From: Rariloculus sp965263005 | GTDB lineage: Bacteria > Pseudomonadota > Gammaproteobacteria > Steroidobacterales > Rariloculaceae | DNA: 64,000 nucleotides | Direction of reading: 5' to 3' | NCBI RefSeq assembly: GCF_965263005.1 | Contig: NZ_OZ253579.1 | Coordinates: 868,001-932,000, forward strand | In this document: positions 23,872 through 33,248 of the stretch, piece by piece | Layout: each line of letters opens with the position of its first letter | Position numbering within the stretch: the first letter of the stretch is position 1 | The notes under the pieces: model-generated | Told to the model about the DNA's origin: nothing | What the model saw: the letters and a program-made list of their open reading frames with translations, nothing else | Databases searched by the model: none | Position numbers and translations under genes: made by a program

Positions 23872-25887
23872 ATGAAACTTGGATTGAGACTGCCCCCGAT
23901 CTGCCTGGCCATGTTCGCGGTAGCGTGCACGCCCGCATCCGACGAGAGCGACACCCTCGAACCCGGAGGCGCGCCCGCAGCCCGGGCCGCTGCTGCAGCC
24001 TCCGACGCAGACGCCGCGGCCGCGGCCGCCGGGTCCGCCTCGGGACTCGGGTACTACGAGTGGTCCGAGTACCGTGCCAACCTCGCCGCGCAACGTTACG
24101 CGGCGCTCGACCAGATCGATCGAGACAACGTTTCCGACCTTCGCATCGAGTGGCGCTGGTATGCGGGCAACTACGGGCCGCGGCCGGAGCAGCGCAACGA
24201 GGCCACACCGCTGATGATCAACGGTGTGCTCTATACCACCGCCGGCACGACGCGCAATGTCGTTGCGATCGATCCCGTCACGGGCGAAACGTTGTGGATC
24301 TGGCGGCCCGACGAGCCCGAACGTTACGACACCGCGCCGCGAAAGACCTCGGGCCGCGGCCTGTCGTACTGGACCGACGGGCAGGGCAGCGAGCGGCTCA
24401 TCGTCGTGACGCCGGGCTTTTACCTCGTCGCGCTCGATCCGGGCACCGGCAGGCAGGTGCCCGGTTTCGGCGAGAATGGCGTCGTCGACATGATGGTGGG
24501 GCTGCGCGGCGAGATCAATGAGGATTCGAGCATCGGCAACAGCTCGCCCGCGATCATCGTCGGCGACACGGTCGTCGTCGGGCCCGCGCACGCCGTCGGC
24601 ATGCGGGCGCCGTCGAAAGCGAACCTCAAGGGCGACGTACGCGGCTTCGACGTCCGCACGGGCCGGCAGTTGTGGACCTTCCATACGATTCCCGAGCCCG
24701 GTGAGCCGGGCTACGAGACCTGGCTTGAGGGCTCCGCCGAGTACACGGGCAACGCCGGCGTCTGGGCGCCGATGGCGGCGGACGAGGAACTCGGACTCGT
24801 CTATCTCCCGATCGAGGAACCGACGAGCGACATGTACGGCGGTGAGCGGCCCGGCGACAACCTGTACGGCAACAGCCTCGTGGCCGTCGATGTGCGCACG
24901 GGCGAGGTGGCCTGGTATTACCAGCTCATCCATCACGATATCTGGGACTGGGACAATCCGACCGCGCCGATTCTCATGGACATCACGGTCGACGGAGAGG
25001 ACATCAGGGCCGTCGCGCAGATCACGAAGCAGGCCTTCGTCTATACGTTCGACCGAGAGACGGGGGAGCCCGTCTGGCCGATCGAGGAGCGCGCCGTGCC
25101 GCCGTCTGATGTCCCCGGCGAGCGCACGGCGTTGACCCAGCCCTTCCCGACGAAACCGCCGGCTTTCGACCGGCAGGGTTTCAGCGAGGACGATCTGATC
25201 GATTTTACGCCGGAGCTTCGCGCCGAGGCGCTCGCAGGCATCGAGCAGTTTCGCATGGGGCCGATCTATACGCCGCCGTCGCTCGCCAATGCGCCCGATG
25301 GCACGCGCGGCACGCTGATGTTGCCGACGCAGATAGGCGGGGCCAACTGGGAAGGCGGCTCGTACGATCCGGAAACCGGGATTCTCTACGTCGCCTCGCA
25401 CACGAACGCCTGGGTCATGGCGATACAGTCCGAGCCCGACGTCTCCGACATCCGCTACATCCGCGGCGGCGGCGGTGAGCTGCCATGGCTCGAGGGCTTG
25501 CCGCTCGTCAAGCCGCCCTGGGGCAGGATTACGGCCATCGACATGAACCGCGGCGAGCTGCTTTGGCAGATCCCCAATGGCCCGACACCCGACGACGTGG
25601 CCAACAACCCCGCGCTTGCCGGTCTCGATGTTCCGCCGACGGGCACGCCGACTCGGGCGCCGACGCTCGTGACCGAGAGCCTGCTGTTCTCGGCGCCCGG
25701 CTGGGGTGCACAGCCGCTGTTTCGAGCTCACGACAAGGCGACGGGCGAAGTGCTCGCCGAAATCGAACTGCCGGGCGCCGTCGGCGGCTTGCCTATGACC
25801 TACATGATCGGCGGCAGGCAGTTCATCGTCATGGCCGTCAGCGGGGAGCGCGGCGCGGAGTTCGTCGCATTGGCGCTGCCCGACTAA
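23872..25887 (+). CDS. PQQ-dependent dehydrogenase, lipoprotein
   Basis: 671 residues from the ATG at 23872; an earlier in-frame ATG at 23800 lacks a signal. The N-terminus KLGLRLPPICLAMFAVAC ends at a lipobox Cys19, followed by an Ala-rich linker. The mature part has the quinoprotein propeller pattern: AALDQIDRDNVSDLRIEW, GVLYTTAGTTRNVVAIDPV, HDIWDWDNPTAPIL, YDPETGILYVASHTNAW and GGLPMTYMIGGRQFIVMAV. It should oxidise an alcohol or sugar in the periplasm with PQQ and pass electrons to ubiquinone or a cytochrome. No haem site is present in the chain itself. The stop at 25887 is followed by a small unknown frame and the regulator gene. Confidence 0.85.
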   Translation: MKLGLRLPPICLAMFAVACTPASDESDTLEPGGAPAARAAAAASDADAAAAAAGSASGLGYYEWSEYRANLAAQRYAALDQIDRDNVSDLRIEWRWYAGNYGPRPEQRNEATPLMINGVLYTTAGTTRNVVAIDPVTGETLWIWRPDEPERYDTAPRKTSGRGLSYWTDGQGSERLIVVTPGFYLVALDPGTGRQVPGFGENGVVDMMVGLRGEINEDSSIGNSSPAIIVGDTVVVGPAHAVGMRAPSKANLKGDVRGFDVRTGRQLWTFHTIPEPGEPGYETWLEGSAEYTGNAGVWAPMAADEELGLVYLPIEEPTSDMYGGERPGDNLYGNSLVAVDVRTGEVAWYYQLIHHDIWDWDNPTAPILMDITVDGEDIRAVAQITKQAFVYTFDRETGEPVWPIEERAVPPSDVPGERTALTQPFPTKPPAFDRQGFSEDDLIDFTPELRAEALAGIEQFRMGPIYTPPSLANAPDGTRGTLMLPTQIGGANWEGGSYDPETGILYVASHTNAWVMAIQSEPDVSDIRYIRGGGGELPWLEGLPLVKPPWGRITAIDMNRGELLWQIPNGPTPDDVANNPALAGLDVPPTGTPTRAPTLVTESLLFSAPGWGAQPLFRAHDKATGEVLAEIELPGAVGGLPMTYMIGGRQFIVMAVSGERGAEFVALALPD

Positions 25888-25912
25888 CACGGCCTGCCGC
25901 GGATCGATTCGC

Positions 25913-26065
25913 TTGCGGCGCACGGGCCGCCTCGCGATTACGGGCGCTGCGGTGTGCCTCGTCCCCGCCCTTGTTCAGGCGCTGACCGCTTTATGGACGG
26001 TTGAAGATGGGCTACCGTTGCAGATCTTGGATGGAATCCCCGGCTGCGGACCAGTGACCCGGTGA
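25913..26065 (+). other. Possible 50-codon leader peptide or gene fragment
   Basis: A frame from TTG at 25913 to TGA at 26063-26065 overlaps the GTG start of the next gene (GTGA). It opens with arginines and a hydrophobic stretch like a signal peptide and contains ALWTVEDGLPLQ, which resembles the first blade of two-component-regulator propellers (W..EDGLP). It could be a truncated sensor gene or a translated leader. No strong ribosome site is visible, so I give it low weight. Confidence 0.25.
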
Positions 26066-27336
26066 GCGACAGGAACGACTACTCCGTCATGCGCGAGCAG
26101 GCGGACAAGATCGCCGCGCGCGGCGCGCTCGGCCGCTCGCGCTCATACGTGCGGCTGCTCGAGTTTCTCGTTGCGAGCTCAGCCGACGGCCGCACACCGA
26201 AAGAGCTCGAGATTGCGGCGAAAGTGTTCGACAAGGGCCCGAACTTCGACCCGAGTCAGGATTCAATGGTCCGCGTCTATGCCCACAATCTTCGCCAGAA
26301 GATCAACCAGTATTACTCCACGGACGGGCGCGATGAGCCGTTTCAGATCGCGATCCCGAAGGGAGAGTATCGCGTCACGGTCGTGGACGCCGAGCCCAGG
26401 CTCGGCGCCGAGACGCCGGTCACCGGCTCGCTCGGCAATCGACTGCGACTGGCCGCCGCCGCGATACTGCTCGTTGTGCTCGGCGTCGTCGTGGGGTTTG
26501 TCATTGGCGCGGGCGGCAACGGCAGCTCTTCGGCCTATAGCGCAGTCGCCGCTTCGCCGATCTGGAACGCGGTATTCGACGACGATCTGCCGGTGCTCGT
26601 GGTCGTCGGCGATTATTACATCTTCGGTGAGCTCGACGAACGGGGCAACGTGGCGCGGCTTGTGCGCGAGTTCGCCGTGAACTCGAGCGACGACCTCGAC
26701 GACTTCGTGATGTTCGAGCCCGAGCTTCAGGACCGCTACCTCGATCTCGACCTGACTTACCTTGCGCGCAGCACCGCGGTGGCGCTCCGGGATGTGTTGC
26801 GCGTGCTTTACACGTCGAGCAAACCTGTCGGTATCGTGTCGATGTCCGAGCTCGACATCGCGGATCTGAAGACCAGCCATATCGTCTACGTGGGCTACAT
26901 CAGCGCGCTCGACAAGCTCATCGAATTCGTGTTCTCGTCATCCTCGCTCGAGGTCGGCGATACGTTCGACGAGCTCATGAACATCGAATCGGGTGATCTG
27001 TACACGAGCGAGGCCGGACTACCCGCCGATTACAGGAACTACCGGGACTACGGTCTGTTCTCGACGTTTCCCGGGCCGAGCGGGAATCAGCTCGTCATCG
27101 TCGCCGGGACGCGCGATGCGGGCCTGATGCACAGCGCCCAGGCAGTCACCGATCAACCGTACGTGCGCGCCGTCGAGCAGGCCGTGCCCGAAACCCTGGC
27201 GGCCGAACCGCCGGCGTTCGAGCTGCTCTACGAAGTCATAGGTTTCGACCGTACGAACCTGGACGCGATGCTCGTGCATTCGGCGGAATTGGATTTCGGC
27301 GAGATCTGGCGGGGCGAGCTGCTGGAGACCGATTGA
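26062..27336 (+). CDS. Membrane-anchored winged-helix regulator (ToxR-like topology)
   Basis: 424 residues from a GTG at 26062; an ATG at 26089 is an alternative. Residues about 20-107 read as a winged helix (SYVRLLEFLVASS, FDPSQDSMVRVYAHNLRQK, FQIAIPKGEYRVTV), similar to DNA-binding heads seen in one-component membrane regulators. A single membrane helix lies at about 129-150. The remaining 270 residues are periplasmic and I do not recognise a named domain, though GDTFDELMNIESGDLY and QLVIVAGTRDAG suggest a Rossmann-like or ligand-binding fold. The likely role is to sense an extracytoplasmic signal and act on nearby genes, perhaps the PQQ dehydrogenase. No response-regulator phosphoacceptor domain is present. 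Confidence 0.6.
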   Translation: MSDRNDYSVMREQADKIAARGALGRSRSYVRLLEFLVASSADGRTPKELEIAAKVFDKGPNFDPSQDSMVRVYAHNLRQKINQYYSTDGRDEPFQIAIPKGEYRVTVVDAEPRLGAETPVTGSLGNRLRLAAAAILLVVLGVVVGFVIGAGGNGSSSAYSAVAASPIWNAVFDDDLPVLVVVGDYYIFGELDERGNVARLVREFAVNSSDDLDDFVMFEPELQDRYLDLDLTYLARSTAVALRDVLRVLYTSSKPVGIVSMSELDIADLKTSHIVYVGYISALDKLIEFVFSSSSLEVGDTFDELMNIESGDLYTSEAGLPADYRNYRDYGLFSTFPGPSGNQLVIVAGTRDAGLMHSAQAVTDQPYVRAVEQAVPETLAAEPPAFELLYEVIGFDRTNLDAMLVHSAELDFGEIWRGELLETD

Positions 27337-27476
27337 CGACCCGCTGCCGGGGCGCAGCTTTACGCCGCCATGAACGGCGACAATCCGACGGCGTGGCTCC
27401 TCCCGCGCGCAAGGCTCAGACGAGCGACGATCCGGATTTCTCGGCGGTTGTGTTGTCGGCCTCCCGCGCGCCAGGT

Positions 27477-28838
27477 TCAGATGAGCCCGAGGCTCCACAT
27501 CAGGCATACGACGAGGAACGATACGATGCCGCCCACGAGCGTTGCTCCTCCGTAGCCGAGAATTGCATCATTGGCGCTGAGCTTGCTCAGCGACGTGCAG
27601 ACCCAGAAGTAGCTGCTGTTGACGTACTTGATGATGACCGAGCCGCAGGCGCCGGCGAGCATGGCTGCTTCGGGCGATAGCTGGAGATTCCCGAGCATCG
27701 GCGCAACGAGCGACGCGGCCGTGATGACGCCGACCGTCGTCGATCCCGTGATCATGTTGCCGATGATGCCGATGACGAACGGCAGGAGGATCGCCGGCAG
27801 GCCGTATTCGGCGAACATGCCGCTGATGTAATCGACGGCCGGCGTGCCTCTGAGAATTTCGCTCAGCGATCCGCCGAGTCCCGTGACGACGAGGATCATC
27901 GCCGAGATCCTGAGTGCTTCCTCGATCCATGCGCTCTTCGACGCCTTGCGGTGCTCAGGCGTCCTGATGTTCCGGAACGAAAGCCACACGCCGATGCTGA
28001 GCGCGGCCACGGGCCAGCCGATGTAGGCAAGCGCGTCGCGCACGATGTGGCCTTCATCGAGGAACAGCCGCGAGACGCTCTGTGCCGAGATCAACAGGAT
28101 CGGCACGGCGATCGGCGCGTACGAACTCCATGCGCCGGGCCGTTCGGTATCGCTTGCGAGAAAATCCTCGGCCACGTATTCATCCGCGGCCATCGTCGGT
28201 ATCCGAGGCCCGATCACGTATTGGCCCCAGACCCAGCTCCCGAGCGAGCCCGCGAGACAGGCAATCCCGCCGAAAATGATGGTCTTGCCGATGTCGGCGC
28301 CCAGGAGCGCGGCCGCGGCCAGTGGACCGGGCGTCGGCGGCACGATCGCGTGCGTGAGCTGAAGCGACCCGACGAGGCCGATCGACATCACGCTGATCGT
28401 CACGTTCATCATCTTCGCCGCCGAGTGGACGAGCGGATTCAGGATCACGTAGGCGACGTCGGAGAAGATTGCGATGCCGAGCACGAAGCCCGTCAGCGTC
28501 AGCGCGAGCGGCATGCGCTTCGATCCGACCGCGCGCACCATCGTGTGCGTGATGGTCTGAATCGCACCCGTATGCCTGAGCGCCTCGGCGATGATCGAGC
28601 CGAGCACGATCACGACGCCGATCGAGCCGAGCGTGCCGCCGAAGCCCGTCTCGAACGCGGCGATGAAATTGTTGGTCTGCACACCCGGGATCACGCCGAA
28701 CAGCAACAGCGGCACGAGCAAGGCGAGGAACACGTGCCAACGCCATTTCGCGATGAGAAACAACAGGATGACGATGACGCCCAGGAATGCGAACAGTGCC
28801 AGCAGCGGGCTCGTGACAACGGCGGTTGCGGGATCCAT
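27477..28838 (-). CDS. GntP-family organic acid:H+ symporter
   Basis: 453 residues, almost entirely membrane segments (about 12). The sequence carries GntP/CitMHS-type features: LGSIGVVIVLGSIIAEALRH, AIFSDVAYVILNPLV, THAIVPPTPGPLAAAALLG and the C-terminal half repeat GNMITGSTTVGVITAAS. GntP members import gluconate, glycerate or other hydroxy acids. The gene starts 10 bp after the serine-glyoxylate aminotransferase stop, so it is co-transcribed and likely imports a related small acid such as glycerate, glycolate or glyoxylate. The specific substrate is inference from context. Confidence 0.85.
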   Translation of the reverse strand: MDPATAVVTSPLLALFAFLGVIVILLFLIAKWRWHVFLALLVPLLLFGVIPGVQTNNFIAAFETGFGGTLGSIGVVIVLGSIIAEALRHTGAIQTITHTMVRAVGSKRMPLALTLTGFVLGIAIFSDVAYVILNPLVHSAAKMMNVTISVMSIGLVGSLQLTHAIVPPTPGPLAAAALLGADIGKTIIFGGIACLAGSLGSWVWGQYVIGPRIPTMAADEYVAEDFLASDTERPGAWSSYAPIAVPILLISAQSVSRLFLDEGHIVRDALAYIGWPVAALSIGVWLSFRNIRTPEHRKASKSAWIEEALRISAMILVVTGLGGSLSEILRGTPAVDYISGMFAEYGLPAILLPFVIGIIGNMITGSTTVGVITAASLVAPMLGNLQLSPEAAMLAGACGSVIIKYVNSSYFWVCTSLSKLSANDAILGYGGATLVGGIVSFLVVCLMWSLGLI

Positions 28839-28848
28839 GCTGCGCCCT

Positions 28849-30012
28849 CTATTTGGCGAGATGGTCGAGCGCGGCCGCGACGCCGCCGCGCTCGTGCGGG
28901 ACCTTGGCCCGAGCCAGGCCCATTTCGACGCCGGCCAGCGTGCCGGCCAGCATCAGGTCGTTGAAGCTGCCGAGGTGGCCGATCCGAAATATCTTGCCGG
29001 CGAGTCTGCCGAGCCCCGTGCCGAGCGACATATCGAAAGCTTCGAGCACCACTGCCCGGAAGCGGTCGGCGTCGTGCCCTTCGGGCATGAGCACGGCCGT
29101 CAGCGAGCTCGAGTGCTCGTCGGGGTTCGCGCACAGCACCTCGAGTCCCCAGGCCGCGACGGCCAGGCGAGTCGCTTCTGCGTGCCGCCGGTGACGCGCG
29201 AAAACACGCTCCAGACCCTCCGCGAGCAGCATTCGAATCGACTCGCGCAGCCCGTACAGCAGGTTCGTGGCCGGCGTATACGGGAAGAAACCGGATTTGT
29301 TGGCCGCGAGCATGTCGTCCCAGCTCCAGTAGCTCTTCGGCAGTCGCGCGTTCCTGCTTGCGGCGAGCGCCTTGTCCGAGACCGCGTTGAACGCCAGCCC
29401 CGGCGGCAGCATCAGGCCCTTCTGCGAACCTGCGACGGTCACGTCGACGCCCCATTCGTCCATGCGATAGTCGATCGAGGCAAGCGACGAGATGGTGTCG
29501 ACGATGAACAGCGCCGGGTGTTGCGCGCGGTCGATCGCCTGACGCAGTTCGCCGATGCGGCTTGCGACGCCGGTCGAGGTTTCGTTGTGCACGATACAGA
29601 CGGCCTTGATCGCGTGTGCCGAGTCGTCCCTGAGCGCCGCTTCGACCGCGTCCGGATCGGCGCCGTGCCGCCAATCGGTGGGCAGGACTTCCGCTTCGAG
29701 TCCGAGCCGGGCCGCGATCTGCTGCCAGAGCACCGCGAAGTGTCCCGTCTCGCACATGAGGACCCGGTCGCCCGGGGACAGCGTGTTGACGAGCGACGCC
29801 TCCCAGGCGCCCGAGCCGGACGCCGGGTAAACGATGACGGGATGCGCGGTCTTGAAGATCGTGCGAATCTCGCTCAGGATCTCACGCCCGAGCACGGCGA
29901 ACTCGGGTCCCCGGTGATCGATCGTCGGCCGGTTGATCGCGCGCAATACGCGATCGGGAACATTCGTGGGTCCCGGGATTTGCAGGAAATGGCGTCCGCT
30001 CGCGTGACTCAT
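28849..30012 (-). CDS. Serine-glyoxylate (alanine-glyoxylate) aminotransferase
   Basis: 387 residues, standard for class V PLP aminotransferases of the SgaA/AGT group. It begins with FLQIPGPTNVPDRVL, and includes YPASGSGAWEASL, HNETSTGV at 142-149, FIVDTISSL and the PLP lysine Lys198 in AGSQKGLMLPPG. The late RIGHLG segment is also typical. It transfers the amino group of serine (or alanine) to glyoxylate, giving glycine and hydroxypyruvate, in the cytoplasm. It forms an operon with the GntP-type permease and is divergent from the FAD/Fe-S dehydrogenase, consistent with a glycolate/glyoxylate module. Confidence 0.9.
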   Translation of the reverse strand: MSHASGRHFLQIPGPTNVPDRVLRAINRPTIDHRGPEFAVLGREILSEIRTIFKTAHPVIVYPASGSGAWEASLVNTLSPGDRVLMCETGHFAVLWQQIAARLGLEAEVLPTDWRHGADPDAVEAALRDDSAHAIKAVCIVHNETSTGVASRIGELRQAIDRAQHPALFIVDTISSLASIDYRMDEWGVDVTVAGSQKGLMLPPGLAFNAVSDKALAASRNARLPKSYWSWDDMLAANKSGFFPYTPATNLLYGLRESIRMLLAEGLERVFARHRRHAEATRLAVAAWGLEVLCANPDEHSSSLTAVLMPEGHDADRFRAVVLEAFDMSLGTGLGRLAGKIFRIGHLGSFNDLMLAGTLAGVEMGLARAKVPHERGGVAAALDHLAK

Positions 30013-30172
30013 AGACGTGCCCTGTTTCGCTGCGGCATTGTTATCCAGAGCGCAAGCGATTGCCAGAACGCCCCGTCCCGAACACGGTCCCGCCGCTTTT
30101 CCGCGCGGTCGTCGATCAGGCTATGATGTCGGCCGTGAACGAACGGGCTACTGTGAGCATGGCGGTGCGCCG

Positions 30173-33082
30173 ATGACCGATCTTGGCGCGCTTCATGCCC
30201 GCCTGCGGCGCGAACTCGAGTGCGACGTGCTGTTCGATGCGTTCTCTCGCGGCCGCTACTCCACGGATGCGTCGATCTACCAGATCGATCCGCTCGGCGT
30301 CGTCGTACCGCGCAGCGCGCAGGATGCGCTCGCTGCGCTTGAGATCGCTGCAGATTCGAACGTCCCCATACTGCCTCGGGGTGCCGGCAGCTCCCAATGC
30401 GGCCAGGCCGTCGGCGAAGCGCTCATCGTCGACAACAGCAAGCACCTCAACGGCATTGGCGAGTTCGACACGGAGAAACGGACGGTCTGGGTCGAGCCCG
30501 GCGTCGTGCTGGACCGGCTGAACGCGTTTCTGAAGCCCCATGGTCTGTGGTATCCCGTGGACGTCTCCACATCGGCGCAGGCGACGATCGGCGGGATGAC
30601 GGCGAACAATAGCTGCGGGGCGCGCTCGATCCGCTACGGCAACATGGTGCACAACGTGCTCGCCGTCGAGGCGTGGCTCACGAGCGGGGACATCGTCAGA
30701 TTCGGCACGGTCGGCCCGATCGGCGAGCGCATCGACGGGCCGCCGCGCTATCGGCATCTGGTCGATGTCGTGCGCGGCTACTACGTTGCGGAGCAGGACG
30801 AGATTGCCGATCGCGTGCCGAAGGTCCAAAGGCGCGTCGCGGGCTACAACCTGGACATGGCGTCGACGGGTCCGTTCAACATGGCCCACCTGCTCGTCGG
30901 CTCGGAAGGCACGCTGGGCTATTTTCGCCGCATCAAGCTGAAGCTCGCGCCGCTGCCCCCGCACAAGGTGCTCGGTATCGCGCATTTTCCGACCTTCCGT
31001 GAGGCGATGAGCCATACGCAACACATCGTCAAGCTCGATCCCGCGGCCGTCGAACTCGTCGACAGCACGATGATCGAGCTCGCACGCGCGAATCCGGCAT
31101 TTCGCGGTACCGTCGATCGGGCCGTGCGCGGCGATCCCGACGCGATCCTCCTCGTCGAGTTTGCCGGCGAGGACCGCGCCGAGCAGGTCGTGAAACTCGG
31201 ACAGCTCGTCGAGCTCATGGGCGACCTCGGCCTGCCCGGCAGCGTCGTCGAGATCGAGGATCCGCGGCTGCAGAAGGACTTCTGGGAGGTGCGCAAAGCC
31301 GGCCTCAACATCATGATGTCGATGAAGGGGGACGGGAAGCCCGTGTCGTTCATCGAGGACTGCGCCGTCCCGCTCGAGCACCTTGCCGACTATACCGAGC
31401 GCCTGACCGAGGTGTTCGAGAAGCACGGCACCCGGGGCACGTGGTACGCGCACGCGTCGGTCGGCACCCTGCACGTACGGCCCGTGCTCGACATGCGCTC
31501 GGCCGACGACGTGAAGGCGATGCGTGCGATCGCCGAGGAAGCCTGCGCCATGGTGCGTGAATACAAGGGATCGTATTCGGGCGAGCACGGAGACGGCCTC
31601 GTGCGCTCCGAATGGATCGAGCCGATGTACGGCCCCAGGCTCACGCGCGCTTTCGGCGAGATCAAGAACGAGTTCGACCCCAGGGGTCTCATGAATCCGG
31701 GCAAGATCGTCGCGCCGACCAGGATGGACGACCGCGATCTGTTTCGCTTCAAGCCGGGCTACGCCACGCTGCCTGTCGAAACCGCGCTCGACTGGTCCGG
31801 GCACGAGGTCGGGGCGCACAACCGCGGGCGCGGGTTCGCCGCGGCTGTGGAGATGTGCAACAACAACGGCCACTGCCGCAAGTTCGATGCGGGCGCGATG
31901 TGCCCGTCGTACCGCGTCACGCGCAACGAGCGGGATCTGACCCGCGGCCGAGCGAATTCCCTGCGCCTTGCGCTATCGGGTCGACTCGGGAGCGACGCCC
32001 TGACGTCGCAGGAGATGTACCGCACGATGGAGCTTTGCGTTTCGTGCAAGGCCTGCAAGCGCGAGTGTCCGACCGGCGTCGACATGGCGAGCATGAAGAT
32101 CGAGTTCCTCAACCGCTACCACCGCCGCCATGCTCGGCCGATCAGGGACAAGCTCGTCGCGCATCTGCCGCGTTTCGCGCCGCTGGCTGCCCGCATGGCC
32201 GCCGTGATGAACCTGCGCAACCGCATTGCGGGGCTGCCGTTCCTCATGGAGAAGATCGCCGGTATCGCGGCGCGCCGTAGCTTGCCGACCTGGCGGCGCG
32301 ATCCTTTCAGGCCGGCCGACGAGAGCCCGGCCGGCCCCGAAGAGGCCGATGTCGTGCTGCTGGCCGACACGTTCAATATCTACTTCGAGCCGGAGAATCT
32401 GCGCGCCGCGGTCAAGGTGCTTACCGCCGCGGGCTATCGGGTCGCTGTTGCGCAGGCCGTGGACGGCGGACGGCCGTTGTGCTGCGGCAGGACCTATCTG
32501 TCCACGGGCATGGTCGACGAGGCCCATGCCGAGGCCAGGCGCACTGTCGAGGCATTGAAGCCGTTCGCCGCGCGCGGCGTACCCGTCGTCGGCCTGGAGC
32601 CTTCCTGCCTGCTCGGTTTGCGCGACGAGTTTCGGACGCTCCTGCCCGGCGCCGATACCGAGACGCTGGCAGGTTCCGCGCTGACGTTCGAGGAGTTTCT
32701 CAGTCGCGAGAAAACAGCGGGCCGGCTCGCGATCCCGCTCGGAAAGCTGCCGTACAAACGCGCGCTCGTCCATGGGCACTGCCACCAGAAGGCGTTTGCC
32801 GTCATGCCCGCGGTGACCGAAACGCTTGAGCTCATACCCGATCTCAAGGTCGAGACGATTCAATCGAGCTGCTGCGGCATGGCCGGCGCTTTCGGTTACG
32901 AAGCCGATCACATCGACGTTTCGCTCGCAATGGCCGAGCTCTCGCTGCTGCCGGCAGTCCGTGCGGCCGGCGACGACACGCTGATCGTCGCGGATGGGAC
33001 GAGTTGCCGTCATCAGATCAGCGACGGCACCGAGCGAAATGCGCTGCACGTGGCCCGCGTGCTGGCGGATGCGCTCGAATGA
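30173..33082 (+). CDS. FAD/iron-sulfur 2-hydroxyacid dehydrogenase (GlcD-GlcF fusion, YdiJ-like)
   Basis: 969 residues from the ATG at 30173; earlier in-frame starts have no family match. The N-terminal FAD-binding-4 domain has GVVVPRSAQDALAAL, LPRGAGSSQCGQAVG and TIGGMTANNSCGARS, then an FAD-oxidase C domain ending GEHGDGLVRSEWIEPMYG. CNNNGHCRKF...MCPSY near 562 and CVSCKACKRECPTG at about 622-635 are [4Fe-4S] sites. CCG-type motifs LCCGRTYLSTG (about 769), HGHCHQKAF (about 868) and SSCCGMAGAFGYE (about 899) complete a GlcF-like tail. YdiJ in E. coli has this layout and oxidises D-2-hydroxyglutarate; glycolate or D-lactate are the other candidates. The neighbouring glyoxylate aminotransferase favours glycolate. 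Confidence 0.88.
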   Translation: MTDLGALHARLRRELECDVLFDAFSRGRYSTDASIYQIDPLGVVVPRSAQDALAALEIAADSNVPILPRGAGSSQCGQAVGEALIVDNSKHLNGIGEFDTEKRTVWVEPGVVLDRLNAFLKPHGLWYPVDVSTSAQATIGGMTANNSCGARSIRYGNMVHNVLAVEAWLTSGDIVRFGTVGPIGERIDGPPRYRHLVDVVRGYYVAEQDEIADRVPKVQRRVAGYNLDMASTGPFNMAHLLVGSEGTLGYFRRIKLKLAPLPPHKVLGIAHFPTFREAMSHTQHIVKLDPAAVELVDSTMIELARANPAFRGTVDRAVRGDPDAILLVEFAGEDRAEQVVKLGQLVELMGDLGLPGSVVEIEDPRLQKDFWEVRKAGLNIMMSMKGDGKPVSFIEDCAVPLEHLADYTERLTEVFEKHGTRGTWYAHASVGTLHVRPVLDMRSADDVKAMRAIAEEACAMVREYKGSYSGEHGDGLVRSEWIEPMYGPRLTRAFGEIKNEFDPRGLMNPGKIVAPTRMDDRDLFRFKPGYATLPVETALDWSGHEVGAHNRGRGFAAAVEMCNNNGHCRKFDAGAMCPSYRVTRNERDLTRGRANSLRLALSGRLGSDALTSQEMYRTMELCVSCKACKRECPTGVDMASMKIEFLNRYHRRHARPIRDKLVAHLPRFAPLAARMAAVMNLRNRIAGLPFLMEKIAGIAARRSLPTWRRDPFRPADESPAGPEEADVVLLADTFNIYFEPENLRAAVKVLTAAGYRVAVAQAVDGGRPLCCGRTYLSTGMVDEAHAEARRTVEALKPFAARGVPVVGLEPSCLLGLRDEFRTLLPGADTETLAGSALTFEEFLSREKTAGRLAIPLGKLPYKRALVHGHCHQKAFAVMPAVTETLELIPDLKVETIQSSCCGMAGAFGYEADHIDVSLAMAELSLLPAVRAAGDDTLIVADGTSCRHQISDGTERNALHVARVLADALE

Positions 33083-33102
33083 TCCCGTGACGGACCGGCG
33101 GG

Positions 33103-33124
33103 GCGGTCGCGGCGATGCGACCGC
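33103..33124 (+). terminator. Hairpin after the FAD/Fe-S dehydrogenase gene
   Basis: GCGGTCGC-GGCGAT-GCGACCGC is a perfect 8-bp stem with a 6-base loop, 20 bp after the dehydrogenase stop. There is no T run, so it is a weak intrinsic terminator at best or an mRNA-end stabiliser. Confidence 0.35.
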
Positions 33125-33248
33125 GGGCCTGAGCCCGACGCCTTGCTGAGGGATACGACCCATCCGGGGAGCTTGATCCGCGAGAGCGTTCTGCGGTATC
33201 AAGGTAGCCTACCGGCACGAGTCAAGCACGGACACGAGGAACCCAGTC

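Noticed and set aside
23500..25923. 807-codon minus frame opposite the PQQ dehydrogenase
   Set aside because: Composition is Arg/Asp/His-rich without motifs; the plus strand is a clear quinoprotein.
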